Shown: positions 54,659 to 63,626, numbered from the stretch's first letter. The stretch is 64,000 bases of DNA from Scytonema tolypothrichoides VB-61278 (GCF_000828085.3 NZ_JXCA02000030.1:38846-102845), one strand, 5' to 3'. Made by a program: numbers and translations. The notes: generated by a model from the letters alone, not told the origin.

Positions 54659-55102
54659 ATGATCTTTGCTTCTACCCAATCTCAATCACCAAACAACAAG
54701 TGGCGTCGCCAGTTGGATAAATTCGTTAAGGAAAATCAACAGGAATTAGCAGCGCTGTCTTGGGGTTTGTGGTTAGAAAATGCTGACGAAAAGGGTACAG
54801 TTGGTATTGATTTGCAACCAACACCACACTTTGTTTATTGTCCCAAACACGCTATAGAACAACTAAATAGTAAAGTTGAGAACAGACTTCAGGAACTTGT
54901 AGGAATTGTGGAACACCATAAACCAGAAGTAGAAGTTCTCATGATCGCAATTAGCAAAGATGAAGTTAAGTTAATTTACTTTGAACCACAACTTGCACCA
55001 CCAACTTGTTATGAACGAGTTGGTAAAGATGTGGATACTTTATTAGTATATCTCGAACAGATCTTGATCCAGCAGTTTAACGCTGAACAATCAGCACAGT
55101 AA
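54659..55102 (+). CDS. ccmS: CcmS-like carboxysome assembly protein
   Basis: A 147-residue acidic soluble protein. The pattern WRRQLDKFVKENQQELAALS, then WGLWLEN, IDLQPTPHFVYCPKHAIEQL and EVLMIAISKDEVKLIYFEPQ matches from memory the family named CcmS, a chaperone that helps CcmK shell proteins in beta-carboxysome assembly. No other carboxysome gene is nearby, so the name rests on sequence resemblance alone. It follows the ABC exporter closely. Confidence 0.55.
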   Translation: MIFASTQSQSPNNKWRRQLDKFVKENQQELAALSWGLWLENADEKGTVGIDLQPTPHFVYCPKHAIEQLNSKVENRLQELVGIVEHHKPEVEVLMIAISKDEVKLIYFEPQLAPPTCYERVGKDVDTLLVYLEQILIQQFNAEQSAQ

Positions 55103-55207
55103 TCAAATTGCAACATTCAAAAAAATCAAGGCCATAAAAACGGTAGTATAGGGGAAAAATTCCATATGAATTTGTAGTAGCTGGAACCCAGTATCGATGG
55201 AGCACAC

Positions 55208-55873
55208 ATGAATCGGCTAATCGAGAGTGTCCACAAAGACCTACTTCCCAGGTTCCGAATTGAAAGCGTAGACCCCCACGACCCAATCAAAGTCCACCAT
55301 GTCCCCAAACCCTGGCAGCTTCTCGGGGCCGGGAACTACGCTGCAGTGGTTTATCACCCAGATTACCCTGAGTTGGTAGTAAAAATTTATGCGCCTGGAC
55401 GTCCGGGCTTTTTTGAGGAAGTAGAGGTGTATCGTCGCCTGGGTTCCCATCCTGCTTTCTCTGAGTGTCTGTATGCCAATGATGGCTTCTTAATCTTGAA
55501 GCGGTTACATGGAGTGACTCTCTACGACTGTATGCAGCGTGGTCTACGGATACCGAAGCAGGTGATACAAGACATTGACCAAGCCCTAGATTATGCCCGT
55601 AAGCGCGGTCTCCACCCCCATGACGTCCACGGACGCAATGTGATGATGTACAAAGGCAGGGGACTCGTTGTGGACGTCTCGGACTTCCTTCATGAGGAGG
55701 CTTGCTCAAAGTGGGATGACCTGAAGAAGGGATACTACTGGTTGTATCGCCCCCTCCTCTCCCCCCTTAAAATACGGATACCTTACTTTGTCCTGGATGT
55801 TGTTCGCAGGAGTTATCGCTTCTTGATCCGCTTAGTTTCACGCCTAAAGCAACTCAAAAGCGGACGCTTTTAG
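55208..55873 (+). CDS. Small protein-kinase-like protein
   Basis: 221 residues with a compact kinase fold. The Gly loop is LLGAGNYAAVVYHP, the phosphate-anchoring Lys is in LVVKIYAPG, the catalytic segment is HPHDVHGRNVMMY (HxD...N as in HRD...N), and the metal site VVDVSDF stands for DFG. The substrate lobe is short. Such kinase-like proteins are common in cyanobacteria; lipopolysaccharide-kinase-like or Ser/Thr activity is possible. Codon use is slightly GC-richer than the neighbours. ATG 55208 is reasonable though the upstream site is weak. Confidence 0.75.
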   Translation: MNRLIESVHKDLLPRFRIESVDPHDPIKVHHVPKPWQLLGAGNYAAVVYHPDYPELVVKIYAPGRPGFFEEVEVYRRLGSHPAFSECLYANDGFLILKRLHGVTLYDCMQRGLRIPKQVIQDIDQALDYARKRGLHPHDVHGRNVMMYKGRGLVVDVSDFLHEEACSKWDDLKKGYYWLYRPLLSPLKIRIPYFVLDVVRRSYRFLIRLVSRLKQLKSGRF

Positions 55874-56454
55874 CAGCACTACTGGTTTGCCAACCCAAAA
55901 ATGCGCTTGTGATGCATTGGGACAAAGAAATAGGGCAAGCCCTAATAACCCAACGATAAATCGTGGGGCTTCTAGACTGTCGCAAGAGGGCTTGCCCTAT
56001 TTCTCCAGTCATTCCCCCGGTGAGAACACTTGAAAGGAGAAAGGTTAAACGGAAAGGGATTAAAAAATTTTTCCCCTTTTCCCCTTTACCCCCCAAGCAT
56101 TTTCTTGGCGAACTACTAAAAGAAAACTATTAGTAATTATTACTAGTAAAGAGTTACATATAAAACCCACATTTCTAAAAGTGCGGTTATGATTCATGAG
56201 TTTTTACGGTAGCAAAAATCACTTTTTTTACCCAATAAGTTATATGCAATTGCACGGGCGGTGCTGAGCGAATAGCAATCGCTATTTATACAAAAGCAAT
56301 AGCTGGCACTTATGACCTACTAGCTACGTCAACTATCTTGCTGTGCTAAGTCTGCTTTGGTTTTTCTGATGCAGTGATTTTATGCGCCGCTTTTAACGAA
56401 CGACTACCAATTGATGAATTTTTTTAATAAGCACAAAAACTTGTAGACTTGATC
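55874..56454. other. Intergenic region with a long stem
   Basis: No gene is supported. The left part holds a perfect 17-base inverted repeat (55927-56003, listed separately). The right part is AT-rich with the promoter of the glycosidase-like gene presumably after 56250. Short repeats (CCCCTTTTCCCCTTTACCCC at 56075-56094) are low complexity. Confidence 0.5.
55927..56003. repeat. Perfect 17-bp inverted repeat
   Basis: GAAATAGGGCAAGCCCT (55927-55943) and its exact reverse complement at 55987-56003 enclose 43 bases. The arms themselves contain the palindrome GGGCAAGCCC. This could be a MITE end pair or a transcript-stabilising stem after the kinase-like gene. Confidence 0.65.
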
Positions 56455-57810
56455 ATGAGTAGATTGTATCACAAAAGTTACCAGTGGTGTGAGGTAGCTA
56501 ATGTATTCAAGCATATGAAATTGCGTTTGATTCCTCAAGCTTGGTGGCGAATGTACAGATTGCAACGTCATAGAGGACGAGTGCTCAAGCGTCTTTTCCC
56601 ATTGATTTTTTTGGTATCATTTGTGACGGTACTACTAGTAAACAGCCTTACTCCTGCCATCGCCCAAGAAGTAGCTCCCTCTGGAAGCATCCCGCAGCCA
56701 CCCCGTCAGGAAATTCGTGGGGTTTGGATGACTAATAACGATTTTGACACCCTCAAGAATCGTGCTAAGGTACAGGATGCAATGAATCAATTGAGACGGC
56801 TGAACTTCAACACGATTTATGCTGTGGTGTGGAATTCTGGATATGTGATGTATCCCAGCGCGATCGCAAAAGGTGCAGGTATTCAGCCCTTTGTCTTACG
56901 AGGCTCAGATGGACATGATATTCTTGCAGATCTGATTGCCCAAGCACATCGCCAAAACTTGCTCGCAATTCCTTGGTTTGAGTTTGGCTTCATGGCTCCC
57001 CCAACGTCAGAACTGGCGTTGAATCATCCGGATTGGCTCACACAAAAACGGGATGGTAGCGAAACTTCGATTAGTGCAGCTGGTGAAGTTGCGTGGCTTA
57101 ATCCCTTCCATCCAAAAGTGCAACAGTTTATTACCGATCTCGTGCTGGAAATTGTCACTCAATATGATGTTGATGGCATTCAGTTTGACGATCATATGAG
57201 TTTGCCGTACGAATTTGGCTACGATAAATACACAGTTGCATTGTATAATCAGGAAACTAAAAACAATCCCCCAGCTAATGCCCAAGATGCGGCATGGATG
57301 CGCTGGCGAGCAGATAAAATCACGGCGTTTATGGTACAACTCAATCAAGCTGTGAAAGCAAGAAAACCCAATGTGATTTTCTCTGTTTCCCCCAATTATT
57401 ACGACTTTGCTTACAAGTTTCAACTACAAGATTGGCTCAGTTGGGTGCAGCAAAATATAGTCGATGAGCTGATTGTGCAAGTTTATCGTCCCAACCTTGC
57501 GAGTTTTACCACAACAATTTCTCGTCCAGAAATTCAACAAGTGCAGCAAATCATTCCAACTGGAGTTGGTATTATGGCAGGATCCCAAAAGAGCTCAGTA
57601 TCAATGCAGCAAATTTCTTCCCAGGTACGGGCTGCCCAAGAACGTGGCTTGGGTGTGGCTTTCTTCTACTACCAAAGCCTGTGGAACTCTGCCCTAGAAC
57701 CTGCCAAACAGCGACAGGCTACATTTCAAACTCTTTTTTCAACTCCCGCACTCCGCGCTAGAGCCAGAATTGAATTACCTTTGAGCACAACACGTGCACA
57801 AGAACCGTAG
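56455..57810 (+). CDS. Exported family 10-like glycosylhydrolase (GHL10)
   Basis: 451 residues from ATG 56455. A signal peptide lies at about residues 45-68 (LIFLVSFVTVLLVNSLTPAI, cleavage after AQ); ATG 56515 is a possible shorter start. The mature part is a TIM barrel of the GHL10 group: EIRGVWMTNNDFDTL, FNTIYAVVWNSGYVMYPS, NLLAIPWFEFGFMAP, WLNPFHPKVQQFI, VDGIQFDDHMSLPYEFGYD and VIFSVSPNYY. Related proteins act on cell-wall or polysaccharide substrates. A TTG six bases earlier is not needed. Confidence 0.9.
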   Translation: MSRLYHKSYQWCEVANVFKHMKLRLIPQAWWRMYRLQRHRGRVLKRLFPLIFLVSFVTVLLVNSLTPAIAQEVAPSGSIPQPPRQEIRGVWMTNNDFDTLKNRAKVQDAMNQLRRLNFNTIYAVVWNSGYVMYPSAIAKGAGIQPFVLRGSDGHDILADLIAQAHRQNLLAIPWFEFGFMAPPTSELALNHPDWLTQKRDGSETSISAAGEVAWLNPFHPKVQQFITDLVLEIVTQYDVDGIQFDDHMSLPYEFGYDKYTVALYNQETKNNPPANAQDAAWMRWRADKITAFMVQLNQAVKARKPNVIFSVSPNYYDFAYKFQLQDWLSWVQQNIVDELIVQVYRPNLASFTTTISRPEIQQVQQIIPTGVGIMAGSQKSSVSMQQISSQVRAAQERGLGVAFFYYQSLWNSALEPAKQRQATFQTLFSTPALRARARIELPLSTTRAQEP

Positions 57811-57861
57811 CAATTCTAAATCATAAGCCTTGCAGGCACGCTGCGCGCTCCGTGAACAACA

Positions 57862-57896
57862 AGATTCCCGACTTCTTTAAAAGTTGTTGGGAATCT
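57862..57896. repeat. Short inverted repeat after the glycosidase gene
   Basis: AGATTCCC (57862-57869) pairs with GGGAATCT (57889-57896), with further partial pairing inside (ACTTCTTTAAAAGT). It is a common dispersed cyanobacterial stem. Neighbouring GGCACGCTGCGCGCTCC and GCGCAAAGCGCAGG are also repeat units. Confidence 0.5.
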
Positions 57897-58074
57897 GAGT
57901 ATGGGCGATTTATGCGCAAAGCGCAGGCACTTTCACACAACTCAAATAGGACAGCTATATTTGATAGAATGTGTAAAAGTTAGAGATTAGCAACAGGTGA
58001 AAAAGCAATTTTGACTAGTAAAAGAAAATGTGTTAGGCGTTGAATGACAGTTACGTTTTTTCCTCAAAACGATC

Positions 58075-58971
58075 ATGAATACTCAACCTTTATTTTCTAT
58101 CATTGTTCCTGTATATCAAACAGAACGTTTTCTGGAGCAATGCTTACAATCTCTAAAGAATCAATATTTGAGAGATTTTGAGTGTATTGTAGTGAACGAT
58201 GGCAGCAAAGGAACGAGAATAGAAGATTGGTACAGAGATCAGGATACTGATTGGAAATCTAAACTGAGTATAGTCAATATAGAAAACCGATTTCAATGTA
58301 AGTATATCTTTAATCAGATTGTAGGTGATGATCTAAGATTCAAATATGTTGAACAATCAAACAAAGGTGTATCTGTAGCCCGCAACACTGCTATAAAAGT
58401 GGCAACAGGTAAATATATTGTTTTTGTCGATTCAGATGACTGGATTTTACCCAGCCATTTGGATAACATTGTTAAAGTGATTGAAAAGCAAAAAAACCAG
58501 CCTAACTTCACTTTTAGTTTGATTACTAGAGCCTACAACACGGGGCGCACAATTAAACGTCCGATTCCACGTAGTTTCAACTTAGCAAACCTAAGTTATT
58601 CCCATTTCGCATGGTCTTGGAACAGCGTTTATGACCTGGACTTTTTACAGAAGTACGGACTGGTTTTTGACGAAAAGTTAGGTTATGGTGCTCAGAACTT
58701 TTCTGGAGCAATATCGGTTAAAAAGGAGGATGTTCTTTTTAGCTATGACCATTTTTACGCTCTACATAGAGAGTATAACCTGAAACATGTAAAGTTTGTG
58801 GACTACTTACAGACATATATGTACAGGGATGTTGCTAAAGCTGAGAAAAAAGCTTTAGATGACAAGCTAAATGGTGAGCAGGCCTTTCTAAGGTATCTGC
58901 GCAATAAGTACGAAAATGAAGATATTCCTCGCTCAGCAAAAATTGCTCTAGCCTATCAGTATCCTGGGTAA
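58075..58971 (+). CDS. Family 2 glycosyltransferase
   Basis: 298 residues with the GT-A nucleotide-sugar fold: SIIVPVYQTERFLEQCLQSL, CIVVNDGSKG, NKGVSVARNTAIKVATGKYI and the metal-binding FVDSDDWI. The C-terminal part (HREYNLKHVKFVDYLQTYMY) is polar, so the protein is probably cytosolic or peripheral. An insertion after VNDGSKG (RIEDWYRDQDTDWKSKLSIV) is longer than in most relatives. Acceptor is unknown. It stands alone. Confidence 0.88.
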   Translation: MNTQPLFSIIVPVYQTERFLEQCLQSLKNQYLRDFECIVVNDGSKGTRIEDWYRDQDTDWKSKLSIVNIENRFQCKYIFNQIVGDDLRFKYVEQSNKGVSVARNTAIKVATGKYIVFVDSDDWILPSHLDNIVKVIEKQKNQPNFTFSLITRAYNTGRTIKRPIPRSFNLANLSYSHFAWSWNSVYDLDFLQKYGLVFDEKLGYGAQNFSGAISVKKEDVLFSYDHFYALHREYNLKHVKFVDYLQTYMYRDVAKAEKKALDDKLNGEQAFLRYLRNKYENEDIPRSAKIALAYQYPG

Positions 58972-59039
58972 CCAAAATACTGGACAAAGAATATCTCAAA
59001 AGTTTTAGATAAGTGATTTTAATAACGCAAGTTGCTTTA

Positions 59040-59128
59040 ACATCAAACGAATTATTGCGACATAAATAAAAGCCTCTGAAGTTTGCGGTAAAATCTTTAT
59101 CGCGATATCCTCCATCAACCCAAATCCG
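59040..59128 (-). pseudogene. IS5-type transposase remnant
   Basis: Leftward from 59128 the frame reads RIWVDGGYRDKDFTANFRGF then YLCRNNSFDV. The (K/R)(I/L)W.DGGY.G/D motif is a catalytic signature of IS5-type transposases. Only about 30 codons remain and no inverted repeats are evident. Confidence 0.6.
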
Positions 59129-59471
59129 ATCAGACCGTTATCGAAACCGTAGGAAAAGATTTAGTTTGAGGTTTAATCTGATCGCAAATTTGTATAATTC
59201 TGAACTTCACATAATTGAAATATATATAAATAAAGCTTATAAATAAGCTAAGCGCGATCGCAGACCAAAAGCTATTGACTTTTCGCCTTCCCGACTTTTG
59301 CAAAAGGTCTAATGAAATTTCTTTGTTGCGAAAGTGCCTAAAAACAAGGGTTAAAGATTATTATCAGCCGAAATTGAGAAAACAAAGTTATAGAGATACT
59401 TCGTCACTCAATTGACATTAGGTCACAGTACGCGATACATCATGATTCAAGGGTTACATAAGTTTTCGACA

Positions 59472-59500
59472 ATGCAAAGTTTTCTAAATTTCGGTTGCAT
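59472..59500 (+). promoter_or_regulatory. Palindrome ATGCAA-N17-TTGCAT upstream of sbtA
   Basis: Perfect six-base arms at 59472-59477 and 59495-59500, ending 20 bases before the sbtA start. Inorganic-carbon genes in cyanobacteria are controlled by LysR-type proteins (CmpR, NdhR/CcmR), which bind dyad sites. This site does not obviously match their TTA-N-TAA consensus, so it is only a candidate. Confidence 0.3.
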
Positions 59501-59520
59501 CACTACTATGAGGGATAGAC

Positions 59521-60495
59521 ATGGATGTTAGTTTGATCGTATCGAACATTTTGAATCCGCCAGTTCTGTTCTTTTTCCTAGGGATGACTGCTGTTTTTGT
59601 CAAGTCCGATCTAGAAATTCCTCCCCCTGCGCCCAAACTTCTTTCGCTTTATCTGCTGTTTGCGATTGGGTTTAAGGGGGGAGTAGAACTGATGAAAAGT
59701 GGAATCACTCAGGAAGTGGTTTTCACACTGTTGGCAGCAGTGTTGATGGCTTGTTTTGTCCCGATTTACACCTTTTTTATTTTAAAGCTGAAGCTGGATG
59801 TTTATGATGCTGCAGCGATCGCCGCAACCTACGGGTCTATCAGTGCTGTCACCTTCATCACCGCGAGTGCCTTTCTAAATGAACTTAGCATTCCTTTTGA
59901 TGGCTACATGATAGCAGCTCTTGCTCTGATGGAATCTCCAGCGATCATTGTTGGTCTCATTTTGGTAAATCTATTTACTGTTGACCAAGAGAAGTCACGA
60001 GAGGTTGCTTGGTCAGAAGTATTGCGAGATGCGTTTCTGAACAGTTCAGTCTTTCTACTGGTCGGTAGCGTCCTAATTGGATTCTTGACCGGAGAACACG
60101 GTGGGAAGGTTTTGGAACCCTTTACTCAGGGATTGTTCTATGGACTTCTCACCTTCTTTTTACTGGATATGGGATTGGTTGCTGCCAAAAGAATTAAAGA
60201 CTTGCAAAAAACGGGATTTTTCCTGATTTCATTTGCAATATTGATTCCAATACTGAATGCAGCTATTGGGTTAGCGATCGCCAAATTCCTTGGTCTGTCT
60301 CAAGGAAATTCACTCTTGTTCGCCGTACTATGTGCCAGCGCCTCTTACATCGCTGTCCCTGCAGCCATGCGGTTGACTGTTCCGGAAGCGAATCCCAGCT
60401 TGTACGTTTCTACGGCTCTAGCAGTAACATTCCCATTCAATATTATTGTGGGAATTCCGGTATATCTATACGCAATTAAATGGTTTTGGAGCTAA
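59521..60495 (+). CDS. sbtA: Sodium-dependent bicarbonate transporter SbtA
   Basis: A 324-residue inner-membrane protein with ten or so hydrophobic helices in two inverted halves. Family landmarks: NPPVLFFFLGMTAVFVKSDL, FAIGFKGGVELMKSG, ATYGSISAVTFITASAFL, ALMESPAIIVGLILV, and in the second half FLLDMGLVAAKRI, CASASYIAVPAAMRLTVPEA. It imports HCO3- with Na+ for the carbon-concentrating mechanism. The linker between halves (TVDQEKSREVAWSEV) is short. sbtB follows four bases after the stop, then a beta-carbonic anhydrase, so the three form one unit. Confidence 0.93.
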   Translation: MDVSLIVSNILNPPVLFFFLGMTAVFVKSDLEIPPPAPKLLSLYLLFAIGFKGGVELMKSGITQEVVFTLLAAVLMACFVPIYTFFILKLKLDVYDAAAIAATYGSISAVTFITASAFLNELSIPFDGYMIAALALMESPAIIVGLILVNLFTVDQEKSREVAWSEVLRDAFLNSSVFLLVGSVLIGFLTGEHGGKVLEPFTQGLFYGLLTFFLLDMGLVAAKRIKDLQKTGFFLISFAILIPILNAAIGLAIAKFLGLSQGNSLLFAVLCASASYIAVPAAMRLTVPEANPSLYVSTALAVTFPFNIIVGIPVYLYAIKWFWS

Positions 60496-60499
60496 TAAT

Positions 60500-60811
60500 A
60501 TGCACCTAGTTAAAAAAATAGAAATTATTGCCAACTCGTTTGAGCTTGGCAAAATTTTAGCAGGTTTGGACAAGTCAGGTGTAAACGGTCATGTTGTGAT
60601 CCGAAATGTTGCTGGTAAAGGATTACGAGGAACAGCGGAAGATTTAGACATGACGATGCTGGATAATGTTTACATTATCGCGTTCTGTATGCCTGAGCAA
60701 ATCAAGCCTGTTGTAGAAAACATCAGACCTCTGCTCAATAAGTTTGGAGGCACCTGTTATATCTCCGATGTTATGGAGATTTCCTCAGTAAAATGTGTAG
60801 CGTCAATGTGA
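60500..60811 (+). CDS. sbtB: SbtB-type PII-like regulator
   Basis: 103 residues from ATG 60500. PII-like fold: KKIEIIANSFELGKILAGLD, GHVVIRNVAGKGLRGTAEDL (T-loop), VYIIAFCMPEQIKPVVENIR and FGGTCYISDVMEI. SbtB binds adenylnucleotides including cAMP and blocks SbtA. Several SbtB proteins end in a CGPxGC redox loop; here the tail is SSVKCVASM with a single Cys, so that switch is missing. In-frame codons upstream overlap sbtA and are not used. Confidence 0.88.
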   Translation: MHLVKKIEIIANSFELGKILAGLDKSGVNGHVVIRNVAGKGLRGTAEDLDMTMLDNVYIIAFCMPEQIKPVVENIRPLLNKFGGTCYISDVMEISSVKCVASM

Positions 60812-60827
60812 GATAATATTGAAATCA

Positions 60828-61541
60828 ATGAAGCGTTTTATAGAACGTCGTAACTTTTTAAAACTGGGAGCTACCGGAGCGTTAGGTTTGATAGCTACTG
60901 GTGTCAATGTGCTCTGGTCTGTTGAACAGGTTCACGCCGACGAATTGCCTTCAACAGTTCCGAAATCTCTCAGTGCCGATCTAGCCCTGCAAAAGCTGAT
61001 GAGAGGAAATCAGCGGTTTGTTCAGCATCAACTCCGACATCCTGATCAATCCGAAGTTCGAGTACACGAGGTTGCTCAAGCTCAACATCCATTTGTAACC
61101 ATCCTCAGTTGTGCTGACTCACGAGTGCCTGCAGAAATTATTTTTGATCAAGGCATCGGAGATATCTTTGATGTTCGTATTGCCGGAAATATTGCGACGC
61201 CTGAAGCCCTTGGCAGTATTGAATATTCGGTTGTCTTGCTAGGCACGCCTTTGCTAATGGTACTCGGTCATGAACGATGCGGGGCAGTTACTGCCGCCGT
61301 ACAAAACGAAGCGCTGCTTGGTGATATTGGTAGCTTTGTTAAGGCAATTAAACCAGCCATAAAAAGAGTTAAGGAGCAATCGGGCGACCCGGTTGAAAAT
61401 GCTGTAGTTGCAAATGTGCATTATCAAATTGAACAATTGAAGCGATCAACGCTTTTAACTGAGCGATTAGAGTCCGGTCAATTGAAACTCGTAGGAGGTC
61501 GCTATGACTTGGATACAGGCATAGTAAGTATTATAACTTAA
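60828..61541 (+). CDS. Tat-exported beta-type carbonic anhydrase
   Basis: 237 residues from ATG 60828 (TTG 60819 adds three). The N-terminus is a twin-arginine signal (ERRNFLKLGATGALGLIATG, cleavage near VHA-DE at about 37). Beta-CA zinc site: Cys95 with Asp97-x-Arg99 (CADSR), His148 and Cys151 (GHERCGAV). Predicted location is the periplasm or lumen, like EcaB. It interconverts CO2 and HCO3-, so next to sbtA it would supply bicarbonate for uptake or recover leaked CO2. It starts 16 bases after the sbtB stop. Confidence 0.92.
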   Translation: MKRFIERRNFLKLGATGALGLIATGVNVLWSVEQVHADELPSTVPKSLSADLALQKLMRGNQRFVQHQLRHPDQSEVRVHEVAQAQHPFVTILSCADSRVPAEIIFDQGIGDIFDVRIAGNIATPEALGSIEYSVVLLGTPLLMVLGHERCGAVTAAVQNEALLGDIGSFVKAIKPAIKRVKEQSGDPVENAVVANVHYQIEQLKRSTLLTERLESGQLKLVGGRYDLDTGIVSIIT

Positions 61542-62146
61542 TTGCGGAGAGGTTAAAGAAATATAAAAACGGTGGTGGGATAAAGACTGTTTGATCAATG
61601 ACTGCTTATGTGTGCAATGTTCACACGGCTGACTGATCGGCGTTTGCTAGATTTCCTACTCAAAAGACTAGTAATTGAGATCTAAATTGGTGTACAATCT
61701 CGACCTGTGGCGATACTTAGTAAGGCAAAGGCAATGACCAAAAAAGTCATTAGGAGAAGTCAGCGCCGTGAGCGGTGACGACAACCTGCAAGTGACGGGT
61801 TTCCCGACAGCCAGGCAACTGGCGTATGCGCAAAGCGCACGCCCAGAGGGCGAAAGCTGTCAGGCGTGCCGTAGGCATACCCGAAGGGGTTTCGCGATTT
61901 GCCGAGCCACTGCGTTGCGGAACTTCCCCCCCCCGTTGTAGCAAGTGGCGTGCGACTGTGTTCAAAAGCCAAGAGTCAGAAAAACTCCTGTGCGAGTGAC
62001 CGATGACTTTTTTTGAATTCAAAGTATGCCCTACGGGCACGCTGCCCGAACAAAGTATGCCCTCTGGGCATATTTTGAATTTTGAATGTTTGAGAAGCGA
62101 GTGATCCGTGGCATACACAACCTATTAGTCCGATGGATTTGAGATT
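61542..62146. other. Repeat-dense intergenic region
   Basis: No gene is supported; minus-strand frames here are made of repeats. About 61760-61950 is a mosaic of palindromic units (GCAAAGCGCACGCCCAGAGG, GCCGTAGGCATACCCGAAGG), including a piece related to the in-frame WD40 insert (TCCCGAC..CAGGC.ACTGGCGT). 62010-62070 has a near-repeat (AAAGTATGCCCTACGGGCA and AAAGTATGCCCTCTGGGCA). 62070-62100 matches the end of a repeat near 26795. Confidence 0.6.
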
Positions 62147-63523
62147 ATGGCAGTTTACGAAAATCGAGAAGCATTTATTCCCCACAGTCGCACAGATATT
62201 ATCCAACTTTGCCTGCAAGATGGTAAGCTTTGTGCGACTAATGCTGAAAAGTTTAAAAATTTCTGCCAAATCCTATCCGCGTATTACCACTTTCGCTTTC
62301 ACAAAACGCAGGAAACTATTAAAGATAACTACGCACCCTTCGACCCCAATACAGATGTTCAACCACTCACTCAACCAACCTTTAACCAATACAAGGAGAT
62401 GGAGTTAAAAGTGGTTGATGCATTTAACCATATTTTAGAAAGAGCTAATTACATTCCTTTGGCTGCATCGGTAGTACAAGAATCTGTGGGCAAAGCATCT
62501 CTGATTGATTTGAAAACTCAGGTCGATTTCCAGGACTTTGAGCGTTTCTGTTGCTATTACCAAGGCGATATTTCCAAGAAAATTTCGGTGAAAAAGCTCT
62601 TCTTTTGGAAAGAAGAAAAGAGAATTGATATTTTTGAGCGAATTGTTTTGCTAATTAAGTTCAAGGAAAAGGCTTACTTTAGTGCCAAGAAAGTCAAGAT
62701 AGAGGAACTGAAATTTACTCCAGGTAAAATGTATGTCTACTTCTACAAAAACATTCCAAAACTAGATATTGACTTGCTCTTTCCAAATGTTGCCACCAGT
62801 ATGAATTGGAAAGATCGGCTGCTATTTGGAATTCCTGCGATTGGAGCTGCAATTCCCCTGCTGTTAAAAACATTGCCGAATTTGTTATTGCTCATCGCCG
62901 CAATATTGCTAGTTCTCAATGCGCCAACTCTAGTCGAATCACTACATGTAGAACAGGAGAAAGTCCGAAATGTGTTGCCGATTCTAGTGGCAACGCTATC
63001 AATGGCGATCGCCTTAGGCGGATTTGCCTTCAAGCAATACACCAATTACAAAAACAAAAAAATCAAATTCCAAAAAGATATTACTGACACGCTTTTCTTC
63101 AAAAATTTAGCCAACAATGCAGGTGTCTTTCAGACGCTTATCGATATTGCTGAAGAAGAGGAATGTAAGGAAATTATTCTGGTCTATTACCATCTCCTGA
63201 CTAGTCCAACTCCGCTGAATCCAGAACAATTAGACTCTCGCATCGAATATTGGATGGAGAAAAAGCTGGGCACCAAGATTAACTTTGACATACACGGTCC
63301 GTTGAACAATCTGGAAAATATTCGTGGCAAAGCGCAACGAAATGCCTCTGAAGCAGACAGCACAGCACAAAAGCCTCTACTAACTTATGATAACCAGGGA
63401 TTTTGTCACGTTCTCCCCTTAGAGAATGCCTTGGCAGTGATCGATGATGTTTGGGATAATGCTTTCCAATATAATGGCATAGCCTTGTATAAGGCTTCTG
63501 CATCCGCTTTCAAATTTCATTGA
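62147..63523 (+). CDS. DUF3754/TMEM143-like membrane protein, altered C-terminus
   Basis: 458 residues. A soluble N-terminal half (REAFIPHSRTDIIQLCL, RFHKTQETIKDNYAPFDPNT) with the conserved YFSAKKVKIEELKFTPGKMY and KNIPKLDIDLLFPNV leads to two membrane helices (LLFGIPAIGAAIPLLLKTL; LLLLIAAILLVLNAP) and another near VLPILVATLSMAIALGGFAF. This is the DUF3754 family, function unknown. After NAFQY (about 63470) the frame enters a broken copy of the next gene's 5' end, and the final residues (ASASAFKFH) come from it in another frame, so the native tail is replaced. Confidence 0.78.
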   Translation: MAVYENREAFIPHSRTDIIQLCLQDGKLCATNAEKFKNFCQILSAYYHFRFHKTQETIKDNYAPFDPNTDVQPLTQPTFNQYKEMELKVVDAFNHILERANYIPLAASVVQESVGKASLIDLKTQVDFQDFERFCCYYQGDISKKISVKKLFFWKEEKRIDIFERIVLLIKFKEKAYFSAKKVKIEELKFTPGKMYVYFYKNIPKLDIDLLFPNVATSMNWKDRLLFGIPAIGAAIPLLLKTLPNLLLLIAAILLVLNAPTLVESLHVEQEKVRNVLPILVATLSMAIALGGFAFKQYTNYKNKKIKFQKDITDTLFFKNLANNAGVFQTLIDIAEEEECKEIILVYYHLLTSPTPLNPEQLDSRIEYWMEKKLGTKINFDIHGPLNNLENIRGKAQRNASEADSTAQKPLLTYDNQGFCHVLPLENALAVIDDVWDNAFQYNGIALYKASASAFKFH

Positions 63524-63626
63524 CTTTAATTCCCCAGTGAGCAACTCATCTTCTAACTATTGGTACGAAGGGCGTTGTCCTCAAACGGGCGAACTACTGC
63601 GACTACCGCGCACTCCTTTTTGCTAA
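63498..63626 (+). pseudogene. Truncated duplicate of the 63842 gene's 5' end
   Basis: The frame reads LHPLSNFIDFNSPVSNSSSN, then YWYEGRCPQTGELLRLPRTP FC and a stop at 63624-63626. It parallels the protein beginning at 63842 (LHPLSDFIDSNSPVSDSSVS, YYYQGRCPQSGELLRLPRTL) over about 41 codons, then breaks. The start codon region is replaced, since AAGGCTTCTG precedes CATCCGCTTTC. It overlaps the last 26 bases of the DUF3754 gene. Confidence 0.8.

Larger units (their letters stand above)
58972..59520. other. Intergenic region upstream of sbtA
   Basis: It contains a transposase remnant at 59040-59128 (listed) and the presumed sbtA promoter. The central part has a HIP1-like GCGCGATCGC near 59251. 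A six-base-arm palindrome lies 20 bases before sbtA. I see no other gene. Confidence 0.5.

Noticed and set aside
61750-62269. Minus-strand frames of 70-122 codons in the repeat region before the DUF3754 gene
   Set aside because: They are made of palindromic repeat units and lack ribosome-binding sites.
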